From Clostridia bacterium (GTDB lineage Bacteria > Bacillota > Clostridia > Oscillospirales > SIG627), in the NCBI GenBank assembly GCA_017453605.1, contig JAFTEP010000233.1:1-25340 (forward strand): a stretch of DNA of 25,340 nucleotides, written 5' to 3'. The position numbers and the translations under genes were made by a program. Shown here in pieces: positions 6,669 through 13,749 of the stretch (positions within the stretch are counted from its first letter, which is position 1; each line of letters starts with the position of its first letter). Under the pieces are notes generated by a model. That model was given only the letters and a program-made list of their open reading frames with translations. It ran no database searches and was not told the DNA's origin.

Positions 6669-7103
6669 ATGTCGGAAAAAATCAAAAAACGCTATAAGAT
6701 CAAAGCCGTCTTCGAGGCGTTGTTCATGATCCTGCTGCTGGCGGCGGGCGCGCTCGTGATCGCTGACGGCGACGTCGGGAAGGGCGTGATCTGCTGCGTT
6801 TTCGCCCTTGTTCTTCACGCCGGTTTTCTTTTGGACAAGAATTACGTCGTCAGCGACTTCGACTCTTTTGAGACAGACGGTAAACGGATCGTTTTCAGAA
6901 ACAAAACGGAAGAAAAGACCGTGAGCGTCGACGAGATAAAAATGATCAAGGTCAGAGAAAGGATGTATATTTTCTGCGGCAACGAAGATTATAAAGTGAC
7001 GCGTTATTACAGCCTCTGCCGCTATGAAAGGACGGTCGACGAAAGGATCTTCGGTCTGCGGGATACGTACGGGATCGATTTGAACGTGAGATTTTTTATC
7101 TGA
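6669..7103 (+). CDS. Two-helix membrane protein with a possible PH-like C-terminal domain (cluster gene 6)
   Basis: ATG 6669 follows AAAAAGGAAGCGG. The 144-residue product has helices at ~13-32 and ~38-56, then a cytoplasmic domain (~60-144) with the strand pattern FETDGKRIVFRNKTEEKTVS then VDEIKMIKVRERMYIFCG. This strand-rich layout after two helices resembles bacterial PH-like (YdbS/YcxB-type) membrane proteins; the resemblance is in architecture, not in a diagnostic motif. It is the last gene of the cluster, 24 bases before the terminator. Confidence 0.76.
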   Translation: MSEKIKKRYKIKAVFEALFMILLLAAGALVIADGDVGKGVICCVFALVLHAGFLLDKNYVVSDFDSFETDGKRIVFRNKTEEKTVSVDEIKMIKVRERMYIFCGNEDYKVTRYYSLCRYERTVDERIFGLRDTYGIDLNVRFFI

Positions 7104-7126
7104 GGCGTTTTGAGGGCATAATTCTG

Positions 7127-7172
7127 CGCCCCCGCAGACCGGCGCTCTGTCGGAATGCGGGGGCGTGTTTTA
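7127..7172 (+). terminator. Rho-independent terminator closing the membrane-protein cluster
   Basis: A 10-bp perfect stem (CGCCCCCGCA at 7127-7136, complement at 7156-7165), with a small inner GAC/GTC pairing in the loop, is followed by TGTTTTATAT. It also lies just past the stop of the converging gene at 7181. Confidence 0.88.
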
Positions 7173-7180
7173 TATAGAGT

Positions 7181-9484
7181 TTAAGAATTTTTCTTTTCGT
7201 AATCCCTCAGGAGCTTGCGGCTTTTCGTGCCGTAGAGCATACCCTCGGGGAGCTTTATGCCGGTTTTCAGATAGACTTCGCGCTTGAAATCCGCCACTTC
7301 CTTCCCGAAGCTGCCGAGTCTGAAGCGCTCCGAGAGCGGGACGGCTTTTTCGGGGACGGCTTCGGATAATGCGAGAGTTTCTCTTGCCGCCGGAGTGACG
7401 CAGCCTGCTTTCACCGCGGAATAGAGCCTGTTTATCAGCGTCCAGGTGTCGTTTCCGACGCTGCCGTCGGAAGCCAGCCCGAAGAGAGACTGCAGTTTCT
7501 TCACCGCGTTGTAGGTGCTCCTGCCGAACTTGCCGTCTTCGCTGATGCGCGGCAGATACGGCATCGCCGAGGCGATCGCGTTGAGGGCCTTCTGGATATA
7601 GGTCACCTGCGAGCCCGCCGAGCCGATATAGATCACGTACCCGGGATAGCTCTTGAGGTCCGGGGCGGCGGGAGAACTGAAGAGGCAGCCGTTCTCGACG
7701 GCTTCCCTCACTTCGTTGAGCTTGTTCCAGGTCGCCCTGCCGACGATCCCGTCCGCGCTCAGACCGAAAAGCTCCTGGAAGCTTCTGACGGCGGACGCGG
7801 TGAGCCTGCCGAAGTCGCCGTCGGCGGCGACTGCGGGGACGGTCAAGAAGACCGGCGCGATCCTGTCGAGGGACTGCTGGACGTAGACGACGTTGTCGCC
7901 CTTCGAGCCTGTTTTCAGCGGAGCGCCGGGATAGGGCTTCGTGGAGTCGGGTCCGTCGGGATCGGCGCCTCCGGGAGTGTTGAGATACACGGAGACGATC
8001 CTGTTCCAGGTCTGTTCCCCGACTATCCCGTCCTGTTCGAGACCGTAGTAGTTCTGGAATGCCAGAACCGACTGCTCCGTGCCGGAAAGATAGATCCCGT
8101 CTATGGACGGCGCGGGGATGAAGGGATTGAAAAGCGCGATCCGCGACAGATAGAACTGGATCTGCTGGACCTCGTTCCCCTTGGAGCCCCTTGCGAGCGG
8201 GACGCCGGGGTATTCTGTCGTGTCGTAGTTTTCCCTCTGCCCCTCGCTGTTGAGTTCGGCGAGCTTCTTCACGGAGCTGTAGACGTAGGAGATGCGGTTC
8301 CAGGTCACCCTGCCGACGACGCCGTCGGGGGTCAGCGAGAAGATCCGCTGGAACTCCTTCACCTGCTTTTCGGTGTCGCTCCCGAAGACGCCGTCGACTT
8401 CAACTACCGGGATCACGGGGTAGTTTATCGCGATGCGGTCGAGCTGCTGCTGGATCGTCGTGACGTCGTTGCCCGCGTCGCCGCGCCTGAGCGGAGAGCC
8501 GGGATAGCTCGCCTCGTACTCCCTGATGTCGTCGGCGGTCACGAGGCTCACGTTGCCGTAGTAGAAGTCGAGGATGTCGGGCGCCGTCAGACCGTCCTGC
8601 GCGAGGGAGACCGTGCCCCACTGGCTCATCCCGGCGCAGCTCACTGTCGAGCCGTTGCAGTATTCGGCGAAGAGCGGCTCGATCCTGTCCGGGCGCTTTA
8701 TATAGATCCGGAAGATCTCGTCGACGAGGCGCGAGACGTTGTCGAAGATGTTCCTGCCGTAGACGAAATACTGATCGTAGGCGGTGGAGTTTGTGATATC
8801 GTAGTCGTAGCCGCGGGAGGGATACCATTCTGTGAAGAAGCGGTTGAGGACGAGAGAGACCTGCGCGTGGATGTTCGCTTTCAGCGATTCCTCGGGCCAG
8901 GTAGGATAGATCTCGCTCGAGGCGACGTTCTTGATGTAGTAGGGGAAGCTCACCGAGACCGTCTGCGCGTTCGTTCCGGGTTTGCCGAGGTGCACCCTCA
9001 CGCGCGAGGGGATGTAGACCGAGCTGAGGATCGTCGGCACCGACGGGAACGGCGAGTCCGAGGCGGGCTCTCTGTCTTCGGTCTTGTCGTCGTTTAGAAG
9101 GGCGTTCTCGCCGATCGGATAGACCAGAGGCTCAAAACTGTCGGGATCCGCTCCGGCGTCGGGCAGGGGGATCATCTGCACGGGAAGCGTGGAGGAGATC
9201 CGGGAGAACATCTGGACGCCCTCGATCTTCACGTTGTAGCATCCGGGGCTCTTTACGGTGACGTTGAATTCCGAGTAGGGTCTCGGCGCAAGCGGCTCCG
9301 GCTCGAGAGAATTCGCGTTGTCGGGAGTGGGCAGATCGATCTCCGAGCTCCTGCCCGCGCTCGCCGCGCCGAGCGCCTCCTCGTGGAGGATCCTTCCGTC
9401 CTTGTCCGCCACGCTCAGCGTACATTCGCTGACCGGCAGCGCGAACGCCGCTTCCGTGACGAGAATAACCAGCTTTGCTGACAT
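7181..9484 (-). CDS. SpoIID-like protein with four peptidoglycan-binding modules
   Basis: This 767-residue protein starts at ATG 9484 behind AAGGAGTG. Regions in order: a beta-rich N-terminus (1-~110, MSAKLVILVTEAAFALPVS, then VKSPGCYNVKIEGV, like carboxypeptidase-regulatory domains); a SpoIID/LytB-like region (~180-315) with EIYPTWPEESLKANIHAQVS, GMSQWG and PDILDFYYGNVSL; four PG_binding_1 modules starting near residues 327, 423, 515 and 611, each with YPG at the start, GSKGNEV-type and FQ...DGIVG...TWN motifs; and a degenerate fifth module (~715-767, LGSFGKEVADFKREVY). SpoIID is a lytic transglycosylase needed for engulfment in sporulating Firmicutes, so cell-wall binding or remodelling, perhaps in the spore, is likely. 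There is no signal peptide or membrane helix, which is odd for a wall enzyme and would fit a mother-cell or coat protein. The tail is duplicated at 1041-1262. Confidence 0.88.
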   Translation of the reverse strand: MSAKLVILVTEAAFALPVSECTLSVADKDGRILHEEALGAASAGRSSEIDLPTPDNANSLEPEPLAPRPYSEFNVTVKSPGCYNVKIEGVQMFSRISSTLPVQMIPLPDAGADPDSFEPLVYPIGENALLNDDKTEDREPASDSPFPSVPTILSSVYIPSRVRVHLGKPGTNAQTVSVSFPYYIKNVASSEIYPTWPEESLKANIHAQVSLVLNRFFTEWYPSRGYDYDITNSTAYDQYFVYGRNIFDNVSRLVDEIFRIYIKRPDRIEPLFAEYCNGSTVSCAGMSQWGTVSLAQDGLTAPDILDFYYGNVSLVTADDIREYEASYPGSPLRRGDAGNDVTTIQQQLDRIAINYPVIPVVEVDGVFGSDTEKQVKEFQRIFSLTPDGVVGRVTWNRISYVYSSVKKLAELNSEGQRENYDTTEYPGVPLARGSKGNEVQQIQFYLSRIALFNPFIPAPSIDGIYLSGTEQSVLAFQNYYGLEQDGIVGEQTWNRIVSVYLNTPGGADPDGPDSTKPYPGAPLKTGSKGDNVVYVQQSLDRIAPVFLTVPAVAADGDFGRLTASAVRSFQELFGLSADGIVGRATWNKLNEVREAVENGCLFSSPAAPDLKSYPGYVIYIGSAGSQVTYIQKALNAIASAMPYLPRISEDGKFGRSTYNAVKKLQSLFGLASDGSVGNDTWTLINRLYSAVKAGCVTPAARETLALSEAVPEKAVPLSERFRLGSFGKEVADFKREVYLKTGIKLPEGMLYGTKSRKLLRDYEKKNS

Positions 9485-9589
9485 TGTTTCACTCCTTATA
9501 AAGCTTTTTTATCAGTTTATGCCCGTTTTGTATTCGGGGTGAAAAGTATGCGGCGGATCGCAGGTTCATATTTCGCCTCCGCTCTGCTC

Positions 9590-9633
9590 TGTCATTCTGA
9601 GGAGAGAGATCCTTCGCTTCGCTCAGGATGACA
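9590..9633. repeat. Palindromic intergenic repeat of the TGTCATTCTGAG/CTCAGGATGACA type
   Basis: TGTCATTCTGAG (9590-9601) and CTCAGGATGACA (9622-9633) are inverted copies with one G:T pair, around GGAGAGAGATCCTTCGCTTCG. I recognise this as a short repeat dispersed in many bacterial genomes, whose minus-strand reading (VILSEAKDLS) often produces false ORFs. The 370-base gap 9485-9855 holds no gene I can support. Confidence 0.75.
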
Positions 9634-9635
9634 AA

Positions 9636-9727
9636 GAGGGGACACCGCCGCCTATTTACTCTCCGTCTCCCTCGCCGTCGCCGAAAGCGGCGGCGGGGTG
9701 TGCGCGCAGACTGATGAGGGGACACCG
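9636..9727 (+). repeat. 12-bp direct repeat GAGGGGACACCG, two copies 80 bp apart
   Basis: GAGGGGACACCG occurs at 9636-9647 and 9716-9727. Between the copies is a GC-rich segment with a weak CCGTCGCCG/CGGCGGCGG hairpin. The first copy follows directly on the palindromic repeat. Such short boxes could be ends of a decayed small mobile element, but no transposase is nearby. Confidence 0.5.
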
Positions 9728-9764
9728 TTACAATAACCGTTGATTTCCCCGGCTGAAAAGCGCT

Positions 9765-9811
9765 CAAAAAAGCGAAAAAAACCCGGCGCGGAGTCTCAGA
9801 CTCCGCGCCGG
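9765..9811 (-). terminator. Rho-independent terminator of the AMP ligase-ACP-trmL operon
   Basis: A perfect 14-bp inverted repeat (CCGGCGCGGAGTCT at 9783-9796, complement at 9798-9811) with a minimal loop is followed on the minus strand by a long T tract (A runs at 9765-9781 on the plus strand). It lies 45 bases past the trmL stop. Confidence 0.9.
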
Positions 9812-9855
9812 AAGCGTTTCGTTTATAATATCTTTTCGGTTTTTCCTTATCCCGC

Positions 9856-10341
9856 TCACCGCGGGAAAACGCCGTTTGTCTCGAGCCCCTCGAAATCCCA
9901 CTGGCGCAGAGCCTCGTAGACGGCGATCGCCGCGGAATTTGAAAGGTTGAGGCTTCTGATCCTCTCGAGCATCGGGAATCTCAGACAGCGGTCCGGCGAA
10001 GACTTCAAAAGCGATTCCGGCAGACCGGCGGTCTCCTTCCCGAAAAAGAGATACGTGTTCCCCTCAAAATGCGCCTCGGTGTACGCTCTCCGTGCCTTGG
10101 TCGTGAAAAACCAGAATTCCCCCTCGTTTTTTGAAAAAAACTCGTCGAGAGAATCGTATACGCTCAAGTCGAGATACTGCCAGTAGTCGAGTCCGGCGCG
10201 CTTTAAGTATCTGTCGCTCAGTTCGAAGCCGAGCGGACGGATGAGGTGCAGCGCGGTGCCGGTCGCGGCGCAGGTGCGTGAGATGTTTCCCGTGTTCTGC
10301 GGGATCTCCGGCTCAACGAGGACCACGTTGAGGCGGTTCAT
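9856..10341 (-). CDS. trmL: tRNA (cytidine/uridine-34-2'-O)-methyltransferase TrmL
   Basis: ATG at 10341-10339 overlaps the TGA of the upstream acyl carrier protein gene (ATGA), giving 161 residues, the normal size of this family; a longer frame to 10437 overlaps that gene and is rejected. TrmL (YibK) is a SPOUT methyltransferase that uses S-adenosylmethionine to methylate the 2'-O of the wobble base of leucine tRNAs. Seen are the opening NVVLVEPEIPQNTGNISRTC, the knot motif LFFGKETAGLPE (~93-104) and the C-terminal RSLNLSNSAAIAVYEALRQ (~129-147) that forms the trefoil knot and binds the cofactor. It is the last gene of an operon with fatty-acyl activation genes, to which it has no evident functional link. 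Confidence 0.95.
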   Translation of the reverse strand: MNRLNVVLVEPEIPQNTGNISRTCAATGTALHLIRPLGFELSDRYLKRAGLDYWQYLDLSVYDSLDEFFSKNEGEFWFFTTKARRAYTEAHFEGNTYLFFGKETAGLPESLLKSSPDRCLRFPMLERIRSLNLSNSAAIAVYEALRQWDFEGLETNGVFPR

Positions 10342-10565
10342 TCGTTTTTGTTTTCGATATATTCCACAAGATCCTCGACGCAGATCAGACTGTGAAGGTC
10401 CTGCTCGTCGATGGTGACGCCGAACCTTTCCTCGCACAGAACGACGAGGTCTGCGATCTCGAGAGAATTGAGTTTGAGGTCGTTGACGAACTCGGCGTCC
10501 GGGGTGATCTGATCCTCGGGAACGTCGAGCTCCTCGGATAGAATCGATTTCAGGTCTTCAAACAT
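10338..10565 (-). CDS. Stand-alone acyl carrier protein
   Basis: A 75-residue acidic helical protein of typical ACP size: MFEDLKSILSEELDVPEDQI, then FVNDLKLNSLEIADLVVLCE. The phosphopantetheine attachment serine is Ser34 in LNSLE; the usual preceding Asp (DSL) is Asn here, and the following Glu is conserved. ATG follows AAGGAGT. It sits 13 bases after the AMP ligase stop and overlaps trmL, so it is likely the partner that receives the acyl group activated by the ligase rather than the housekeeping AcpP (no fab genes are adjacent). The divergent attachment site and this context support a specialised carrier; which pathway it serves is unknown. Confidence 0.92.
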   Translation of the reverse strand: MFEDLKSILSEELDVPEDQITPDAEFVNDLKLNSLEIADLVVLCEERFGVTIDEQDLHSLICVEDLVEYIENKNE

Positions 10566-10578
10566 TTTAAATGACTCC

Positions 10579-12300
10579 TTAGTTGATCGTATGTCTTTTT
10601 ATTTTGTGAGAGGTGGTTTTGTCAAATTCGGTCTTTCTGAGCTCTATCCCGCGGATCTGCTTGAACGCGGGCAGTTTCTTGTTGAGTTGGGCGACTTCGG
10701 CCTTCAGCGCGGCGGCGACGTCCGCGGGCTCGAAGAGCCCTTTTTCGGCGCAGACGGCCTGATCCGGGAAAATGATCGCGGTGATCTTGACCGTCTCCCC
10801 GTCGTCGCGGAGCCTGCCGACGACGGCGCACTCGGCGACAAGATCTATTTTTTCGAGATAGCTTTCTATTTCCTCGGGGAAGACGTTCTTGCCGTTTTCC
10901 AGAACGATAACGTTCTTCTTCCTGCCGGTGACGTAGATATATCCGTCCTCGTCGATGTAGCCGTAGTCTCCGGTCGCGAACCAGCCGTCGACTATCGCCT
11001 GGGCGGTCGCCTCTTCGTCCTGATAGTATCCCATCATCACGTTGTCGCCGCGGACCATGATCTCCCCGGTCTCGTCCTCGGGGTTTTCGCGGTCGATCAT
11101 CACTTCCAGTCCCGGCACGGGCGGTCCGACGCTGGCGATCTTCTTCGTCCCGGAGGGAGCGACGGAGATCAGCGGGGCGCACTCTGTTATGCCGTAGCCC
11201 TGGCAGAGATCGATCCCGAGATCGCCGAAGTTTTTGACCATTTCGGGGTTCAGCGCGGCGCCTCCGCAGACGATCAGCTTCAGCCTGCCGCCGAAGCCGT
11301 CGATCACGCTCTTGAACAGGCGCTTCCTGACGTCGATCTTTATCTTTCTCAGCTTCGAGCTGACGCTCAGCCCGAATTTCAGCTTCTTGTCGAGCCCGCT
11401 CTTTGCGGCGGTGTCCCAGATCTTCTTGTAGATCGTGTTGATGAACAGCGGCACGAGCACGAGGCCCGTCGGCTTGTAGTAGTTGAGGTTCCTTAAGACG
11501 TATTTGAGGCTGTCGTTGATGCAGACCGTGCAGCCGATAAGGATCGGAGTGAGGATGCCGCAGGTCATTTCGTAGGTGTGGTGGATCGGCAGGACGCTCA
11601 TGATGACGTCGTCGGCGGTGAAGTCGGTCCTCGCGTGGGACGCGTTCACCGCGGCGGTCAGAGCCCTCTGGTTGAGCATGACGCCCTTGCTCGTCCCGGT
11701 GGTGCCGGAGGTAAAGATGATCGCGCAGAGCGCGTCCATATCTATAATGTGATCCGAAAACTCCGTGCTGCCCTGAGAAAGAAGATACTCGCCTCTTTCT
11801 TCGATGCCGTCCCAGAGAAGGTCCCTCTGGGCGAGGGGCTTGTCGGCGGGGATCTTCACGTCGGTCTCTATCTCTTCGTCGGGCTTTCCCCAGACGGCGA
11901 CAAATTTCAGATCCGGGCAGGCTTCGGGAGTGAAGATCTTTTCGTATGAAGCGGAGCAGAAGACCGCGTCGACCTGCGCCCTGCTTACAAATCCCGCGAT
12001 CTGATCGGGGGCGAGTTCTCTGTCGAGCGGGACGATGATCCTGCCGCCGTTCACCGCGGCAAGATAGGTGACGATCCACTCGGGCGAGGTCTCGCCGATG
12101 ACGGCGACCGTGCGGCATGACATCTCGCACATCGCGGTCCCGATCTTATTGACCTTGTCGGCAAGACCTGAAAAACTCAGCGTCATATCGGCGCCGGAAC
12201 GCCGGTATCTGAGATAATCCCTGTCGCCGTATAGCTCCGCCGCGGACTTTACAAGATCCGCGAGATCCTTTATCTGTCTTTTGGGGGCGGTCTGGTGCAT
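10579..12300 (-). CDS. AMP-dependent acyl-CoA/acyl-ACP synthetase (FadD-like)
   Basis: From ATG 12300, preceded by AAAGGAACGAAG, the product has 573 residues; an ATG 57 bases further upstream lacks a ribosome site and adds an arginine-rich leader. ANL-superfamily ligases activate carboxylic acids with ATP as acyl-AMP, then pass the acyl group to CoA or a carrier thiol. Motifs seen: the P-loop-like IIFTSGTTGTSKG (~188-200), GYGITECAP (~362-371), TGDYGYIDEDGYIYVTGRKK (~441-460) and the C-terminal catalytic lysine in TTSHKIKRH. Closest in layout to long-chain fatty acid ligases. The adjacent ACP gene (13 bases downstream) makes a carrier-loading role plausible. Its promoter is at 12398-12427. 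CoA versus ACP as acceptor cannot be told from sequence. Confidence 0.94.
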   Translation of the reverse strand: MHQTAPKRQIKDLADLVKSAAELYGDRDYLRYRRSGADMTLSFSGLADKVNKIGTAMCEMSCRTVAVIGETSPEWIVTYLAAVNGGRIIVPLDRELAPDQIAGFVSRAQVDAVFCSASYEKIFTPEACPDLKFVAVWGKPDEEIETDVKIPADKPLAQRDLLWDGIEERGEYLLSQGSTEFSDHIIDMDALCAIIFTSGTTGTSKGVMLNQRALTAAVNASHARTDFTADDVIMSVLPIHHTYEMTCGILTPILIGCTVCINDSLKYVLRNLNYYKPTGLVLVPLFINTIYKKIWDTAAKSGLDKKLKFGLSVSSKLRKIKIDVRKRLFKSVIDGFGGRLKLIVCGGAALNPEMVKNFGDLGIDLCQGYGITECAPLISVAPSGTKKIASVGPPVPGLEVMIDRENPEDETGEIMVRGDNVMMGYYQDEEATAQAIVDGWFATGDYGYIDEDGYIYVTGRKKNVIVLENGKNVFPEEIESYLEKIDLVAECAVVGRLRDDGETVKITAIIFPDQAVCAEKGLFEPADVAAALKAEVAQLNKKLPAFKQIRGIELRKTEFDKTTSHKIKRHTIN

Positions 12301-12397
12301 CTTCGTTCCTTTCCGGCGTGTTCGCCCGTCGGCGCCGCGCCGGGTTTTTCGGGGCAAAAATCCCGGGATCGCCCGGAAATTTCTTTACCGATGAAAC

Positions 12398-12427
12398 ATT
12401 CTATCACAAATCCCTTGCGCGTGTCAA
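12398..12427 (-). promoter_or_regulatory. Promoter of the AMP ligase-ACP-trmL operon
   Basis: On the minus strand TTGACA (12427-12422) and TAGAAT (12403-12398) are 18 bases apart, about 100 bases before the ligase ATG. The leader between them and the gene is GC-rich with short self-complementary stretches (CCGGGCGATCCCGG) but no riboswitch I recognise. Confidence 0.75.
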
Positions 12428-12515
12428 GAGAGTTTCGGGCGTATATAAAGAAGATATTGTAAAAAATTATCGCGTTCAAAGACAATTAAGGCAACAAAAA
12501 ATTAACATTCTGCCC

Positions 12516-12544
12516 TTTACTTCATTATCCGACAATGATATACT
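12516..12544 (+). promoter_or_regulatory. Promoter of the membrane protein gene at 12583
   Basis: TTTACT (12516-12521), 17 bases, TATACT (12539-12544). Because the -10 lies over the upstream ATG at 12535, transcription starts downstream of that ATG and the gene must begin later, supporting the GTG start at 12583. Confidence 0.7.
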
Positions 12545-12582
12545 TAAAACGCAAAGAACAAATTCTTTTCGGAGGTGTTCGT

Positions 12583-13665
12583 GTGAATCCTGACAAAGCC
12601 GTCGTTTCAGATACCTCTCCAAAAGCCCCGGACGGCAAAAAGGCGCCGATAGTATATCTGTTGAGGGTCTCGGGGATGATCCTTCTCGTCTTCTGGGGAT
12701 CTTCTCTTCTCTCGCCCGGGAGCGGCTTTCTCACGACGCTTCCTCTTCTGACGCTGTTTGGCGCGGCGGCGGCGCTCTTGTGCTTCAAACCGCTTCCCGC
12801 GGCGGCGCTGGGATTCGTTTCGGCGTTCTTTTCGGGCGTCATCTCTTCCCTCGGGCTTACAAAAAGCGCGCTACTCGGCGTCAGCGCTTTTCTCGGCGTG
12901 ACCGCGGCGTTCTGGGGAGTAAGGCTGGCGGCGAAGGCGTTCAGAGCAAAAAAGGCTCTTCATAAGGTGCTTTTGGCGGTCTGCGCCGTCGTTCTGCTGC
13001 TCGCCGCGCCGGCGATCAGGCTCTTCTGGTACGGCACGCCCCGGGACAACCTTGCGGCAGGGGAAAGATTTGAAAAATATCTCGCAAACAAATATCCCGA
13101 TCAGACATTCCGCTCGCTGAAAGTCGTCTATTCCCGCCCGGACGGGGGCTATATCGCGACGGTCGGCTTCGGCGACGCCGACGCGCCCGCGGAGGCCGAG
13201 CTTGCCCAAAAGGACGGCGGGATCGCCGACGGCTTTTTCGAGAGCTTCACCCTCGCCGGGAGGGACAGAGTGCAGGGCGAGCTTGTCAAGCTTATAAGAT
13301 CGGATTTTGTTTCGGAGGACCTTTATATCGCCTGCCCGTCTCTCGACGTCGGGGCTTCGGATCAGGAGAGCTTTTCCGGCAGCTTCGGCGCCGCGCCGGA
13401 GTGGATCCGCTCTCACGCGGTCTTTGAGATCGGCTTCAAGACCTCGCTGACGGGCGCCGCGGATTTCTCCGCGAAGACAAAAAATTATTTTGAGTATATC
13501 CTTTCATCCGGCTTTTCGTTCTCCCGGATCACTTTCTACGGCGGCGACCGCGGCGTCTATACCTGGTGCGCGACGCTTTATCCCGACACCGATCCCGAAA
13601 CCGTGGGATCGCTTGTCAGAGGATGCAGCCGGAGCATGGAGATCCCGCAGATAGAGTTGAGCTGA
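12583..13665 (+). CDS. Polytopic membrane protein of unknown function
   Basis: GTG 12583 has a near-perfect GGAGGTG five bases upstream, giving 360 residues; the ATG at 12535 lies inside the promoter. About five hydrophobic helices fall between residues ~23 and ~147 (YLLRVSGMILLVFWGSSLL is the first), followed by a soluble domain of ~210 residues (NLAAGERFEKYLANKYPDQT; later YGGDRGVYTWCATLYPDTD). The NKYPDQTF/YIATVGF region resembles the YfjL/ DUF3139-like fold of small Firmicutes membrane proteins only in general character, so I make no family claim. It has its own promoter and no clear terminator before the next promoter at 13687. Confidence 0.75.
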   Translation: MNPDKAVVSDTSPKAPDGKKAPIVYLLRVSGMILLVFWGSSLLSPGSGFLTTLPLLTLFGAAAALLCFKPLPAAALGFVSAFFSGVISSLGLTKSALLGVSAFLGVTAAFWGVRLAAKAFRAKKALHKVLLAVCAVVLLLAAPAIRLFWYGTPRDNLAAGERFEKYLANKYPDQTFRSLKVVYSRPDGGYIATVGFGDADAPAEAELAQKDGGIADGFFESFTLAGRDRVQGELVKLIRSDFVSEDLYIACPSLDVGASDQESFSGSFGAAPEWIRSHAVFEIGFKTSLTGAADFSAKTKNYFEYILSSGFSFSRITFYGGDRGVYTWCATLYPDTDPETVGSLVRGCSRSMEIPQIELS

Positions 13666-13686
13666 GAGAGCGGAAAACGGCAGGTA

Positions 13687-13715
13687 TTGACAAAACGCGA
13701 ATTTGGTCATATAAT
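13687..13715 (+). promoter_or_regulatory. Consensus sigma-A promoter of the prsW-like gene
   Basis: TTGACA (13687-13692), exactly 17 bases, TATAAT (13710-13715): a full consensus match, 35 bases before the ATG. It predicts strong constitutive expression unless a repressor acts. Confidence 0.9.
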
Positions 13716-13749
13716 TTATAAAAACAGTCCGTAAAGAGGTGGATTTTTG

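Noticed and set aside
9489..9767. 92-residue minus-strand ORF
   Set aside because: It is a reading of the palindromic repeat (VILSEAKDLS) plus arginine-rich GC sequence; no ribosome site and no domain.
10591..12130. Long ORFs opposite to and out of frame with the AMP ligase gene (301 and 502 residues)
   Set aside because: They are arginine- or aspartate-rich shadows of a clear ANL ligase and lack ribosome sites and motifs.
12535..12582. ATG start at 12535 for the membrane protein
   Set aside because: It lies on the -10 box of the promoter at 12516-12544, and GTG 12583 has an excellent GGAGGTG.
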